Below the pieces are notes generated by a model. It was not told the DNA's origin and did not search any database. It saw only the letters and a program-made list of their open reading frames with translations. Of a stretch of DNA of 64,000 bases, positions 33,990-45,160 are shown piece by piece (the first letter of the stretch is position 1; the number at the start of each line of letters is the position of its first letter). A program made the position numbers and the translations under genes. Source of the stretch: Colias croceus (lineage: Eukaryota; Arthropoda; Insecta; Lepidoptera; Pieridae); NCBI RefSeq assembly GCF_905220415.1, contig NC_059551.1:4660001-4724000 (forward strand), written 5' to 3'.

Positions 33990-36475
33990 TCAAAGCAATA
34001 TCACGATAGCGATAAATCTTTTATAATGAATACGTGCTGTACAACATTTCTGCCGTCCTTTAACTAAAAAGCCGTTAACCCTCAAATGGTCAATTTTCAG
34101 TTTTAAATGTAGGGTGACAAAGTTCAAAATTCTCTATCTTTCTGTCTAAGAATCATGTCTCTAGCATTAATAGATAAAGAGATATGAAAATATTGTGAGC
34201 CGTTAAGTAACACTATTTTCGGCGATTCCATAACTTGAAAGCGTCTAACCAACACTACTTCGCTAAATTTCCTTTAAAGTACCTTAACCGCCAAATTTAA
34301 TAATTATTTTTTAGCTTTTTACTTGACTAAAGGCACGTCATCAGATTATACTTGACTATAGGGACGCAAACTGACTATAACTGCTTTGTGATATACTTTC
34401 ATATAACGATTCCAATGGAAATCCTTACCTTATTTGCAGTTACTCGCCCATAACGCTTTTTTAGTTAAGTAACTTTATTTAGGAAAACTTCTAATTACAC
34501 TTTTTTGCTAAGCTACAAAGCAGCTAAGCCTCATTTTTTAGCTAAAAGGCAGTTATCCGATTCTGGTGATGCATCCGTTTTGGGGATGAGTGTGATGCTG
34601 TAATGTTGTCGCTCCTAAGCAGAGTACCGATTGCTTTTGATTTTCTTTTACAAGACCTATTGTTTCTGATCAGGTTTACTAAGTTTTATACAATCTAGCA
34701 GCTAAATTATGGAAAATATAACAAGTCAAAGTTACGAAAATTTGGTAGGTAATGGTTACGACAGTGCGAACTTTCAATCATTATCAGTTTAGACCTTGGT
34801 TTAGACTCTGATTAGTCTCTGTAACCGAGAAAGAGGATATATAGACAGTCTGTACTATTTATTAATGATATAATTTACCCCTTGGGTGGAATTAGTAATC
34901 GACTGTCAAGCAATGTACCTACTAGAGATGGTGATACAAAAATTGTTATGAGTATACTACCTTTGACCCGCTGGCGGAGAGTCCATTTTGCCACTATTTC
35001 TATTTTTTCTTTTCTTTAAAATTTGTATTTTTTTACATGGTAGCAAATAAAAAGTTTTCTATTTCTACCTCCTGCTATTTTCCACATATTCTGGTATATT
35101 ATATTTTCTGAATGTGGATGAAAGAGTCTTCTAATCATTTGATAAGCGGTTCTACATTATTTATTAAGAGCATCCCACATGTAAGAGCTTGAAGACCTAT
35201 TGAAACCGGGATTTTTTTTCAAAAGCCTCGTGCACAAGTCTTAATATTATTTTTTCAGAAAACGATTTGTTTACATTGTTTGTTGTCCTATTTGTACTCA
35301 CATATCCTTGACTCTTGTGATGGCTTCGCAGAAGAGTATTTTTAAAATAACGTTATAATTGCAATTCTAAATGAAAATACGGTTCCAAAAAGAAAAGCGA
35401 GACGATTTATCTCAATCTTAACCCCTTAATGAGCCTCTGTAATGAAATAAACGTGAACATGACGTGAAAAAAAGGTTAATTTTATCAAAAAATTAAAAAA
35501 GTCATTTAGTAAAAGTATAAAATACTTGTTACTCACAGACAGACGCGAAAACCATTAATTTAGATAGTGTTTAAATCTTTAATACTTAAACCTAAAAGCT
35601 TTTGATCCTTTTCCTATCCATTGGTTGACCTAGGGAATGTAATTCCCGAGAGCAAAGATTCAGACAGCAGCAAATTTTTAACATAAGTAAGGTTATAATT
35701 TAGTACAACTATATAGAATCGTAGTACAAAAGCATCCAAAAGCCCTTAACTGCTGATTATAAAGTTATTGAAATATAAATTAAAGCGAAAGTCATAGCTT
35801 AAAAGCAGTCATAGTAGCTTAACGACGTTTTAGGTAAGCATTTTATTAATAAATTTAAAAAAAATCACAAAATAAAAATAAAAATGCTAAATTACTTAGT
35901 TAAAAAGTCGCTATGGTATGTTAACGGCCGTCTTGTCCAGTAAAAAGTTAAAATTTTCAGATAATATGCTGAGCTAAACGAGAAAAAGTTAATTTAAAAA
36001 TAAATTATAACAGTGTCTGGTTAAAAACTATTATTTATATATAATATAATTAAATGTCGATCGATGTATCTCTCAATAATTATTCTAAGTGTCATAATTT
36101 TTAAGAAATAACGATTTCCGTCTTTTTTGTCATTTACTCGAAACTCACTTCGTTGGCTTAACGGCTTTCTAGTTAAAGGACGGCAGATTTGTATCGATAT
36201 CCATCAATCAGCAGTGCATTTCTCTCGGCTATGGTGCTGTGGTCTCGAGGCCAACATGTGTTAGCCGGAGTACCTTCGCATTCGCATTTGGTATAATTAC
36301 GTTCGAACTTTACTGCGTGTCCTCGCCTTTGGCTGACACGATTCATGACATGAATGTAACTGGCTGAATTGATGAGTTCAATCAGACTGCGCGGAAAGTT
36401 AGCGTCTTCTTTATTTTGCGAGCGTCTCTTGCATCGTTTGCAATGACCGTTTGCAAAATCGATGAACCAACTAAT
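33990..36475 (-). pseudogene. Cys-rich minus-strand coding exon or gene fragment interrupted by a transposon
   Basis: On the minus strand the frame from about 36475 down to 36187 has 97 codons and no stop, in the least AT-rich sequence nearby. It reads DFANGHCKRCKRRS ... FPRSLIELINSASY ... YTKCECEGTPANTCW ... LLIDGYRYK. It then runs into the 2.1-kb element at 34050-36186. If the element and one ATTT copy are ignored, the frame goes on with CCTARIHYKRFIAIV and stops at TGA 33990-33992. There is no upstream ATG before a TAA, but a possible acceptor (TTAAATTAG) precedes the frame, so this may be a last exon. The pattern of Cys residues (CxxC, CxC, C, CC) suggests a small secreted or cystine-rich protein. 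I do not recognise the family. It lies antisense within a foraging intron, so it would be a nested gene. The transposon break makes it a likely pseudogene in this haplotype unless the element is spliced out. Confidence 0.5.
34050..36186. mobile_element. 2.1-kb DNA transposon with about 30-bp inverted repeats and ATTT target duplication
   Basis: Left end CTGCCGTCCTTTAACTA... (34050-34080) and right end inverse (36156-36186) match at about 28 of 29 bases. ATTT flanks both sides (34046-34049 and 36187-36190). The interior is AT-rich with repeated GTTAA/AGTTAAAAAG/GCCGTTAA-like words, possibly subterminal transposase sites, and no transposase frame. It is non-autonomous and the superfamily is not assigned. 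Its insertion splits a minus-strand open frame. Confidence 0.85.
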
Positions 36476-36499
36476 TTAAAGATTTTAAATTAGTTGGTT
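36465..36499. repeat. Perfect 16-bp inverted repeat with 3-nt loop
   Basis: AACCAACTAATTTAAA (36465-36480), the loop GAT, then the exact complement (36484-36499). It lies at the 5' edge of the minus-strand Cys-rich frame and overlaps its possible splice acceptor, so it may be a small insertion at the exon border or a structure affecting splicing. Confidence 0.6.
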
Positions 36500-36556
36500 T
36501 GAATATTCGTTTTTTGTTCTATTATGATGTATCAACAAACAACATTTATATTATAA

Positions 36557-36730
36557 ACTAGCGGTCCGCCCCGGCTTCGCCCGTGGTACATATTCACGTT
36601 TTCTCTACATAAGAACCGTCCTCGTACTTCAAGGAATATAATAAAAAAAGAATTAAAGAAATCGGTTCAGCTGTTCTAAAGTTATGCGCTTACCAACACA
36701 TTTTGGGATTCATTTTTATATTATAGATTA
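36557..36730. repeat. Lepidopteran short repeat, family C
   Basis: It starts 'actagcggtccgccccggct' and continues 'tcgcccgtggtaca', then 'tacttcaaggaatata', 'aagaaatcggttcagc' and ends 'ttatattatagatta'. A shorter copy is at 40079-40205. Confidence 0.75.
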
Positions 36731-38755
36731 TACGAATAATTAAATGCTTCATTTCCAATTTTCATAAACACGCACGTGAATTTATCAGGATATTAAAATA
36801 TAGTGACGCTATCGTCTTCGAGTAATCGAGTTGATAAACTAAAATACTTTTGTGGGATGTGGCCTACAGAGTGCAAACATATTCTAGTTTTAAAACTGCA
36901 CTGACCTTAATAAAATTAATTTTATTAACCATGCGTTTATATGTTGATCTAATTAATTTATATGAAGCTGTATAAACATTATAGTATGGTTATTGCGTCA
37001 TGGCTGCAAATAACATATTGAATGTGAATATAAAATGTTCTGTGTAGTGTTTATTTAAGTTTAACAAGAGACTTAGTCAAAACTTTTGGTTATATTGATC
37101 TCTCTGACATTGATTTTATTACATCATTCTAGTTAACGATGTGTAGTTATTTTGGGCATTTAGCGAATGGATATTATCTTAGTGTTAACGATTCATAATA
37201 TTTATGCGATCATATTTTGTCAGCTTCATTTAAATGCGAAATGAAAACGTCCAGTAATTTATTTATTGATACTAATTGTGTCTTATTTCTCCCTGATCTC
37301 TATTAAATACTACGTACTATATAATATATACTACTCACGACTCAACTAGGTTACTTACTATGTAAGTATAAAACCTCCGGATCTTATCGATAATATTATT
37401 TTTATTATTCCGGATATAGAAGTATCATAATCGCAGTCTTACAACGGTACCTAGTAAATTATGTTTTAATTAATATTTTACACCTCTAAAGGAGATCGGA
37501 TGTACGTAGTACGTTCTTTTTATATTTGTTTAGAATAGGTACAAGCCGAGTGTTGTATGAACTGATATGTTATTAAATATTTTAATTACACATTATGTTA
37601 AAAAAAAACTCCCAACAATTCTACCTATATGTTTTATTACCATTAAAACACTAAATAACATAGGTTGTGATAAGTTACAAATAACAATTTATAACTGTCA
37701 AGTCTAGAAGCAATTATAAGATGTATTAAATACCCCGGAGTTGATCGCTATTCATTGCTTTAATTTGTTGTCATTTAAAGGTTATTGTCATTAAACTGTC
37801 CCATTGAGAGTATCCTTGATAATAACAAACGTTGTCTCGAGTATGCATGTAGGTAATTTGAGTTTAATAATATATTATTAAAAACAAATTAAATGTATGT
37901 ATTTAATTTCTTCTATGATAACATTGCATATTGGCTCTAATGGTTGCAGTAATGTTTAAATCTAGTCTCTCAAAAGTAAATGATTTTTTTAAATAACTAA
38001 TGTGATATTAAGTTGATTCGTAACTTTAGTAGTACTATTTAGTAACTACCAGTTTATAGATATTATAATAATTATGAACCTCATACGTCATTATTCCAAA
38101 CTGTAAGAAAATGTAATAAGGCAATAAAATTCAAAACCTTATTTTTTATCTGTTCCGTTTTCCTGTCTTATGTAAAACTAAGCTTTTATACCTAATGTAT
38201 TAGTGATTACGCATAGGTTTTTTTTGCGAATTTTATGAGGAAATTAATATGGTGCTGCATATTACAAATATAGCAAAAAAAAAACAAGTGTCGGCTAATT
38301 GTTTCCTAATAAAGCTGGACTTAATTACAGTCTCAGTAATTACCAGTTTATGTTTCTTAAGAATAATTAACTTGCGAAGGAATATGTTGGTTAGTAATAA
38401 TTGTTAATTTGTTTTTCCGTTTCTAATGAAAATAGTATCACTTGGTAATACCTACATAATTTACATAGTGAGATTATGGTGATAATGTATTTTTAAAGCA
38501 ATTTACTTTCGTTATTGTAAATTAAATAAACATGTGTCATAGTTATATTAATATCTTAAAAATATCGTTAATGTTTAGGTACTTAACCCATTTAGGTTAT
38601 GGATAGCATGTTAATTGCAGACCTTAACTTCGAAATGTTTATAAAAGAAGAGTTGTAATATTTATAATTAATATGGTTATTTCACTTATTAGATAATATT
38701 ATATCCTACCACAAATTCGGCAAAATATTAATCATAAAATATATTTTGTTCACAG
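36731..38755. other. for: Intronic, nothing recognised
   Basis: AT-rich intron between the second first-exon and the shared exon, ending in the acceptor 'ttgttcacag' at 38746-38755. If the minus-strand Cys-rich exon is real, its upstream exons could lie here, but I could not identify one. Confidence 0.5.
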
Positions 38756-38922
38756 ATCTCGGGAGCTAATAAAGGGCGCGATCCTTGACAATGACTTTAT
38801 GAAGAATCTGGAAATGACACAGATCCGCGAAATTGTAGATTGTATGTATCCAGTCGAATATGCAGCCGGCAGTGTCATCATCAAGGAAGGCGATGTTGGT
38901 AGCATCGTCTATGTTATGGAAG
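38756..38922 (+). CDS. for: cGMP-dependent protein kinase foraging, shared exon: linker and start of CNB domain A
   Basis: A 167-nt internal exon bounded by ttcacag| and |GTTAGT. With the phase-2 codon completed by its first base it reads SRELIKGAILDNDFMKNLE, MTQIREIVDCMYPVEY, then IIKEGDVGSIVYVME. This is the conserved PKG segment leading into the first cyclic-nucleotide-binding domain (N-terminal helices and the first beta strands); ILDNDFMKNL and EIVDCMYPVEY are family hallmarks. Both alternative first exons fit its phase. It ends in phase 1, one base into the codon completed at 63272. It binds cGMP only together with the next exon, which supplies the phosphate-binding cassette. Confidence 0.95.
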
Positions 38923-38940
38923 GTTAGTACTTTTTGTTAC

Positions 38941-39064
38941 AGCGCCATCTATTGTCGAGTAGTTGTACTTTTTAGACGGTTTGTTTTACAACAATTTTAT
39001 TATGGCGCCATCTATGATGTTATGTGGGTTTCTTTTGGTTTGCAGCTCAAATCACAGATGGCGC
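38941..39064. promoter_or_regulatory. for: Cluster of three CTCF-like AGATGGCGC motifs
   Basis: AGCGCCATCTATTG at 38941, GCGCCATCTATG at 39005 (both minus-strand motifs) and ACAGATGGCGC at 39054-39064 (plus) lie within 124 bp, starting 18 bp after the exon donor. Each matches the YAGRKGGCRS core. Their function is not shown; see the pair at 25188-25260. Confidence 0.3.
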
Positions 39065-40350
39065 TTTTATTAATTTTGTTTAGTTTGAAAACGGAATAAA
39101 ATGTAAATGAATTAAAAACAATACAATGCGTATGAATAAAATAAAACAAAATTTCTATTTTACTATTTTAGGGATAGTGTACAACTTTGTATATAAGCAT
39201 TACGTAACAAGTTTAAATGACTTATTATGAATATTCATAAAATAGAAACAGCAAGTTAAATTGTAACTTTCCCTATAAGCAGAGAAAGCAGAAAAACGTC
39301 AGGTGCGCGAGATTTTCTTAACCCAACACTGTTACATGCGTTCCTACATTGACATCTTGCCTTATTAGAATCGTTTAGAAATTCTAGTAGGTACCATAAT
39401 GAGTAAACTGGTGTCATCTTTTCATGATAACAGTGATTCGTATAAACAACATTTGTTACGTATTTCTTTAAAAATAACGATATTCTCGTATTATAAGTAA
39501 TCTGGGATTAAAGTTATTCCCTTTCATTATTTCCAATTTATAAAACTTAATTCTAAGGAACACGTCAGTACGTCACACACTTTTCGATTTGTAGGTAACT
39601 TTATCACTATTAGTACTAGATGGTCTTCAAATTCACACACTATTTGATTTAAATTTGATAATAAAATCTTATAATAAAATCAATTCAACCTTTCAGCAAA
39701 ACTTAAATACATTTTTTAGAAAAGCTTGATCAAATACTTATGTAGTGCTTTTAGATAAATGTCAACAGTTTCTTTGTAGTTGTAGCTTGTCCAAACATAA
39801 TGTCGTTTAAACCTTGTGTTTTCAATACATTGGTCGCTATCACAATACGAACGTCCTTTGTAAATAAAACGCCTTTGTTGAGCGAAAATAAAGGTTATTT
39901 ACAATTTCTAAGGTCATTCCGAGTCCAAGTACCGAGATGCATTGTTGGGTTGGCTATTATTTTTAACTGTGACATAAGGCATTTTATACCGTCTTGTAAT
40001 CGTACACGACCAGTCAAGGAAGTACATTCTTTTGTTTTATTCTAAAGATTTATTGATTAAAGTATAATTTTATCATTTACTAGCGGTCTGTCCTGGCTTC
40101 GCCCGTGGTACCTACATGTTTACGTTTTCTCTCCATAAGAACTAGCCTCGTACTTCAAGGAATATTATAAAGAAAGAATTAACGAAATCGGTTAAGGCGT
40201 TCTCTTTTTTTAGGTAGGTATATAGATTTTTATTTTATTAGGTATTTCAGTTTTAGCGCAGGAAGTACGGTCTAACATTTTATGAAATATTTTACCATGA
40301 TACCTATATCCCAACCAGAGTCCCCAAGCATTATGATAATTTTGGGGTTT
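39065..40350. other. for: Intronic, one family C repeat
   Basis: The beginning of the 24.3-kb intron that interrupts CNB domain A. Apart from the repeat at 40079-40205 nothing is recognised. Confidence 0.5.
40079..40205. repeat. Family C short repeat, truncated
   Basis: 'actagcggtctgtcctggct' then 'tcgcccgtggtacc' and 'tacttcaaggaatatt', 'acgaaatcggtt' parallel the copy at 36557-36730. The 3' part is lost. Confidence 0.7.
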
Positions 40351-41413
40351 CTTTAGTTAACTGCCGCACGTATTATAGGTTTTTTGTGGGAGGAGAGGGG
40401 GAAGGAGGAGGGGGGACCCTCCCCCCAAAAGGGGAAAGTTAGGAAACCAATAGTTTTGGAGAAAAATCAATTTTCCTATTCTAACCTCAAAATGTATGGA
40501 ATTGGTGTAAAATCATGTTAACTAAGCATTAGACGATAATAACAAAAAATTTACGATACATAAATAAAATACAAACAAGTTGTGTAAACCTACGTAGTTT
40601 TTTTATTTGAGTCGGAATCGCCCTAAAGTCGCTTCTGGCGGCAGTTCAAGAGTTAAACTAACACGCTCGTCGCTTCGCTCCTCGCTACCTATTTGGATAT
40701 TAAAAATAAAAGTTTAATAGTTTTTTAACCTACGTAGATTTATTTTTTGTTTGAGTGGGAATCGCCCTAAAGTCGCTTCTGGCACTCGCCGGCCGCTGCC
40801 GCGGCACGCTCGCTTCGCTCGCTCGGCTCGTGCGGCAGTTCAAGGGTTAACCTAACACGCTCGTCGCTTCGCTCCTCGCTACCTATTTGGATATTAAAAA
40901 TAAAAGTTTAATAGTTTTTTAACCTACGTAGATTTATTTTTTGTTTGAGTGGGAATCGCCCTAAAGTCGCTTCTGGCACTCGCCGGCCGCTGCCGCGGCA
41001 CGCTCGCTTCGCTCGCTCGGCTCGTGCGGCAGTTCAAGGGTTAACCTAACACGCTCGTCGCTTCGCTCCTCGCTACCTATTTGGATATTAAAATTAAAAG
41101 TTTAATAGTTTTTTAACCTACTTACGTAGATTTTTTTTTGTTTGAGTGGGAATCGCCCTAAAGTCGCTTTTGGCACTCGCCGGCCGCTTCATTAAGTCAC
41201 AGTACAGTGAAATGGAACGTCTTGGTCCGCTTTTTTTGCACAACAAAACGGATAAATGCGCTTTTTTCGCACAAAAAATTATTAACTTTAAAAATTAATA
41301 AATAAAAAACTACAAGTTTCCTAACGATAATATTTTGGAATTACAATCTTACATTACCTAGCTAACTAACAATATAAATATTTCCAACAAATTCGTGCGG
41401 CAGTTAACTAAAG
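40351..41413. mobile_element. 1.06-kb inverted-repeat element containing a minisatellite
   Basis: CTTTAGTTAACTGCCGCACG at 40351-40370 is repeated as its exact reverse complement at 41394-41413. A few more matching bases outside (GGGTT-N2) suggest the true ends are slightly further out. The interior is G+C-rich for the window and dominated by a 194-bp tandem repeat. No transposase frame is present. Confidence 0.8.
40587..41190. repeat. Tandem minisatellite, 194-bp unit, about 3.3 copies
   Basis: Units start with AACCTACGTAG (or AACCTACTTACGTAG) at 40587, 40727, 40921 and 41115. Spacing is 140, 194 and 194 bp; the first unit lacks about 50 bp covering 'cgccggccgctgccgcggca' and what follows. 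Units 2 and 3 are almost identical, showing recent duplication. Each full unit holds a G+C-rich 'gctcgcttcgctcgctcgg' stretch with the GCGGCAG word of the element's own termini. Confidence 0.9.
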
Positions 41414-41875
41414 CCAACCCATAATTTTTTATCATCTTATCATTATGTAAACATGTTCCACTTCTGGGAATCGTATGCTTACCGTACGCTGACTGGCAGA
41501 TGTTTTTCTTTGTGTCAAAATATTTTTAGGTGAATCTTTAATTATCTAGATAATTGTTATATCTATTAGGTTTAAATTTTTAAATTTTTATTGTATGGAA
41601 AGAAAAAAAATACTCTTCGGGTTTTCAAGTATCTTCATATTTTATAGTATTTTCAGCAGTAGGTTAAGGTAAGTAGGTAAGGTAATATCTATCGCTTCAA
41701 ACTGTGTTATCATGGCTTCTGTTTATATTCACTTATATTAGCATACAAGATTTATCATAACCCAAAAACCTCTTGACCTATTATCGACATAACCACGTGC
41801 AATCAGTTCCTTTTATATATAACACACGCGTCAATAAATCAATTATTACTATCCTATACAATATCCTATCCTATA

Positions 41876-42071
41876 TAATCTATACTAATATTATAAAGCT
41901 AAAGAGTTTGTTGGTTTGAACGCGCTAATCTCAGGAACTACTGGTCCGATTTGAAAAATTCTTTCAGTGTTAGATAGCCCATTTATCGAGGAAGGCTATA
42001 GGCTATATATCATCACGATTAGACCAACAGGAGCGCACTAATGCGAATAAAACCGGGAGGCACAGCTCGTA
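41876..42071. repeat. Lepidopteran short repeat, family B (inverted copy)
   Basis: 'tatactaatattataaagct', 'gaacgcgctaatctcagga', 'gatagcccatttatcgagga' and 'accaacaggagcgcac' are the reverse complement of the 30665-30859 family. Confidence 0.8.
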
Positions 42072-42462
42072 TTACATAACTGAAAGTTTTAGAGTAATGG
42101 GTGGATGTTTGTAACTTTTCCAAAGTTGGCTCGGTTCTTTAAGTTTGCTATAAATACAGATTTCTAGCCAGAATTATTAAGATCGATAATTATTATTTTT
42201 GATGAACGATAATTATTATTTTAATGATAATATTATTTATCGCTATAATAATCATTGAATTTTAATAAAGCAGTAGGTAGCTGGTATAGCTGGTCCCCAA
42301 TTTTAAATATACTACTTGGGCCAATTGTTTTCAGTATCAATTCATTGCGTAAAATCGTTGAATTACGAATAATAAAATACTTTCTTAGTTAATCTATTAC
42401 TGGTACAAAAAGCTGGTAATTTTGACAATATGTAGATACATAGATAATAAAAGGGAAACTAA

Positions 42463-42614
42463 GGGCGTATTCAGAAAGAAAGCTTGAAACTTATAAGCGC
42501 TTATAAGCACCTATCGGCGCTTGTCAGCGTTGGTAACCCGCGCAGGAAAATATATGAAGATGACAAGCACCGATAAGCGCTTATAAGTTTCAAGCTTTCT
42601 TTCTGAATACGCCC
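42463..42614. mobile_element. 152-bp PIF/Harbinger-like MITE with TAA target duplication
   Basis: Inverted arms of about 40 bp starting GGGCGTATTCAGAAAG are nearly perfect and enclose a short spacer. TAA flanks both ends (42460-42462 and 42615-42617). A 3-bp T-A-A duplication with G-rich termini is typical of Tourist/PIF-Harbinger MITEs. Being this symmetrical, it folds into one long hairpin. Confidence 0.85.
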
Positions 42615-43173
42615 TAACATATTATCATATGAAGAAACCGCTCAATAGTCTACTAAGGTACTACAATGGAATCAAATACCACATATTTCTTAGAGGTGAT
42701 GAAATTTCACATTTCAAAAAGGTAATCTTCAAGTCAGTTCCGCTCACTATAAGTGGACAATCGTAGATTAGTTCACATTGGCCTTAATACCCATAAGCTT
42801 TATTCACATTACTGGCTTACTTATGAAATCTAAATCCGGTAATAGAAAACATTAGGTACTATGAATATAAGAGAGATGGACGTGAGATTGGAGCGGATTG
42901 TTGATAAGATTTGAGAACCTAATTAGGTTTGAATTCATTGAGAAGAAAAGAACAAGAATATTATGGTCCTTTCACCTTTGTTATCATCAAAAGAAGTAAA
43001 TAGTGTTGGAGACAAATAAAAAATATGTCTGTATTGCGATATGCGTAGTTTTGTAGACTACGGAGAAACTTTTCTAGTTGATACACCAAGATCTTCGGAA
43101 ATCTTGACTAAGGGTTATAATTTTAATTTATAAAAAGTTCATTGAGTATAGGTTAGTGATGAAACATCCATAG

Positions 43174-43408
43174 TTACTAATATTATAAATGCGAAACTAA
43201 CTCTGTTTGTCTGTCTGTTACTCAATCACGCCTAAACTAATGAACCAATTTGCATGAAATTTGCTATGGAGAAATTTTGATACCCGAGAAAGGACATAGG
43301 CTACTTTTTACCCCGGGATATAGGATAGGTTTTATCCCGGAAATCCCACGGGAACTATGCGGGTTTTTCTTGGACTGCGCGGGCGAAGCCGGGGGCGGAA
43401 AGCTAGTT
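43174..43408. repeat. Lepidopteran short interspersed repeat, family A
   Basis: 'ttactaatattataaatgcg' to 'gcgggcgaagccgggggcgg', then 'aaagctagtt', paralleling 981-1200. It carries 'tttatcccggaaatcccacg' and 'ggaactatgcgggttttt'. Frames on both strands are accidental. Confidence 0.8.
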
Positions 43409-45160
43409 AATAATATACTTGAACATACGAGCAATATAAATGTGAACACTGCACTCCAACAATCACGTTTTATATTAGCTTTTCAATAGATTCACTCATA
43501 TTTCTATCCACAAAGCAACTGACATCTGCTCCGAAATCGCATTGATGCAATCAACACTTATTACGACAATAAAGGGACCTATTTAATGCGAGGGGATGCC
43601 CGCATTCTATGTACCTTCACTGTAATAATAAAACGATCAATTGTACTGTTTCTATGTTAAAACATGGTTGAACAACTCTAGTTATTTTGCTACCGATTCT
43701 GGTTATAATTCTGCATCATAACTATGGTATTTTTTATCTTTATTTCTTCCAAGAATTTCTTTGTTCGCTAATTAGTCACTCAAAAGATAATGATCATCCT
43801 TTTTGTCACAAAAGAATGTCCCAAAATAGCAGAGATAATCCTGTATGAGAAATTCAATAATAATCTATACCTACTAATCTATACCAATAACCTCCTGAGA
43901 CCCAGGATTTTTTTCTCTTTCTTTTGTAATAAAAATTAGCTGTATCTGTTCTAATGCAATTATAGATATTCAAAAAAATGGTAAAAAAAATCTTTCGTGG
44001 AAAACTTGGATTTTCTTTATGTCATGTATATATTACAGGGGGTCCCAGTTCCAAGTGTAATAAGTTTATGAAAATGAAGAAAAACTACATGTTTTTTTAG
44101 TTATTATATATTTTTAAACTTGAATCTAAATAGTTATTATTCTATCCATTGTTCTGTGTCTATTTTTTGTACCTTGGTTCAAAGATAGGTATTTTTAAGG
44201 GTGAGAAACGACCAGTTCATGTATTTTGCACCGGCGTGGTGGTGTATTTATATTGTCACGTCCACCCCTAGGTCTTATTTCTAATCCATCCTCTCGGTCA
44301 GCCTCCCCATAAGCTTGGTCCACGTCATGTGCGTCCCCGAGATGGTCTGCCAACAACTGAAGATGACATACATAGTGACGATTCTGTTCTGAAATGACTC
44401 ATACTCATTGGACGAATGGAAGAAGAATCATGTTCTGGTTTTTGGGTGGCTTCATCGGTATCATTTGGGGTATTATCTGCATCTCAAACATTTATTTATT
44501 CAATTAGACTTCTTCTAAAAGCTATTTTGAATCGTCACAACAGTATTAACATTTACCACCGATTCGGAAAGCAGTATCTATGGAGAAGAACCGGCAAGAA
44601 ACTCCATAGGTCCATCATATAGGTCAATATTTGACTCATCCAGGTGTTGGTAGATCTCAGTATCTTATAATCCTTGGAAATTATAATAAAATCTGTAACA
44701 TAAACTAAAGAATATCATATAGGTAATACATGGGGCTCTAGTAACCAATACCAATTTGGCAAGAATTGAGACCAAATGTCTTACCAGTATGACATAAAAG
44801 AAAACATTAATATTTTTCACAAGTTTTAGATTTATCTTACAAAATAACTATTGCAGTTGCAGAAATAATATCTATTATCATTAGATATACAAAGATATAC
44901 TGCAATATACGAATGGTTCCACTAGAAATATAAGATTACTGACCACGTGTTTGCCGTCGCACAGCCACCGTCAACTTCGAAATGAGAATACTTCAAATCA
45001 CTGTCACTTATAAAACCAAAAACCGTTTAGTATAGTGGATGACATACCACTACATCGATTTGAGGTATTATTCGCGCATATACGCAAAAGATGGCGTTGA
45101 AATATTTTTTTATTGTTTATGTAATATAAATATAACCGCAGGCCCCAGGAGGATAAGAAT
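43409..45160. other. for: Intronic, mostly unrecognised
   Basis: AT-rich. A better-than-average G+C stretch at about 44190-44480 resembles degraded coding or repeat sequence, with broken frames on both strands, but I could not assign it. A LINE 3' fragment follows at 44516. Confidence 0.4.
44516..44620 (+). mobile_element. LINE 3'-end fragment
   Basis: 'accgattcggaaagcagtat' followed by 'ggagaagaaccggcaagaaa' and 'ctcca' is a wording I know from the 3' ends of lepidopteran CR1/L2-type non-LTR elements, where it reads as the last codons and UTR. Only the terminal 100 bp or so are present. Confidence 0.5.

Noticed and set aside
36187..36475. Assigning the Cys-rich frame to PTTH, Spaetzle, IL-17 or Wnt families
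   Set aside because: I compared the Cys spacing with each by eye, and none fits over more than a few residues. It is left unnamed.
39800..40045. 81-codon plus-strand frame
   Set aside because: It is open with an ATG but lacks any recognisable domain, splice context or compositional signal. Left unannotated.
44190..44480. Possible piggyBac or other transposase relic
   Set aside because: Frames on both strands are short and broken, and no catalytic motif or inverted termini could be identified.
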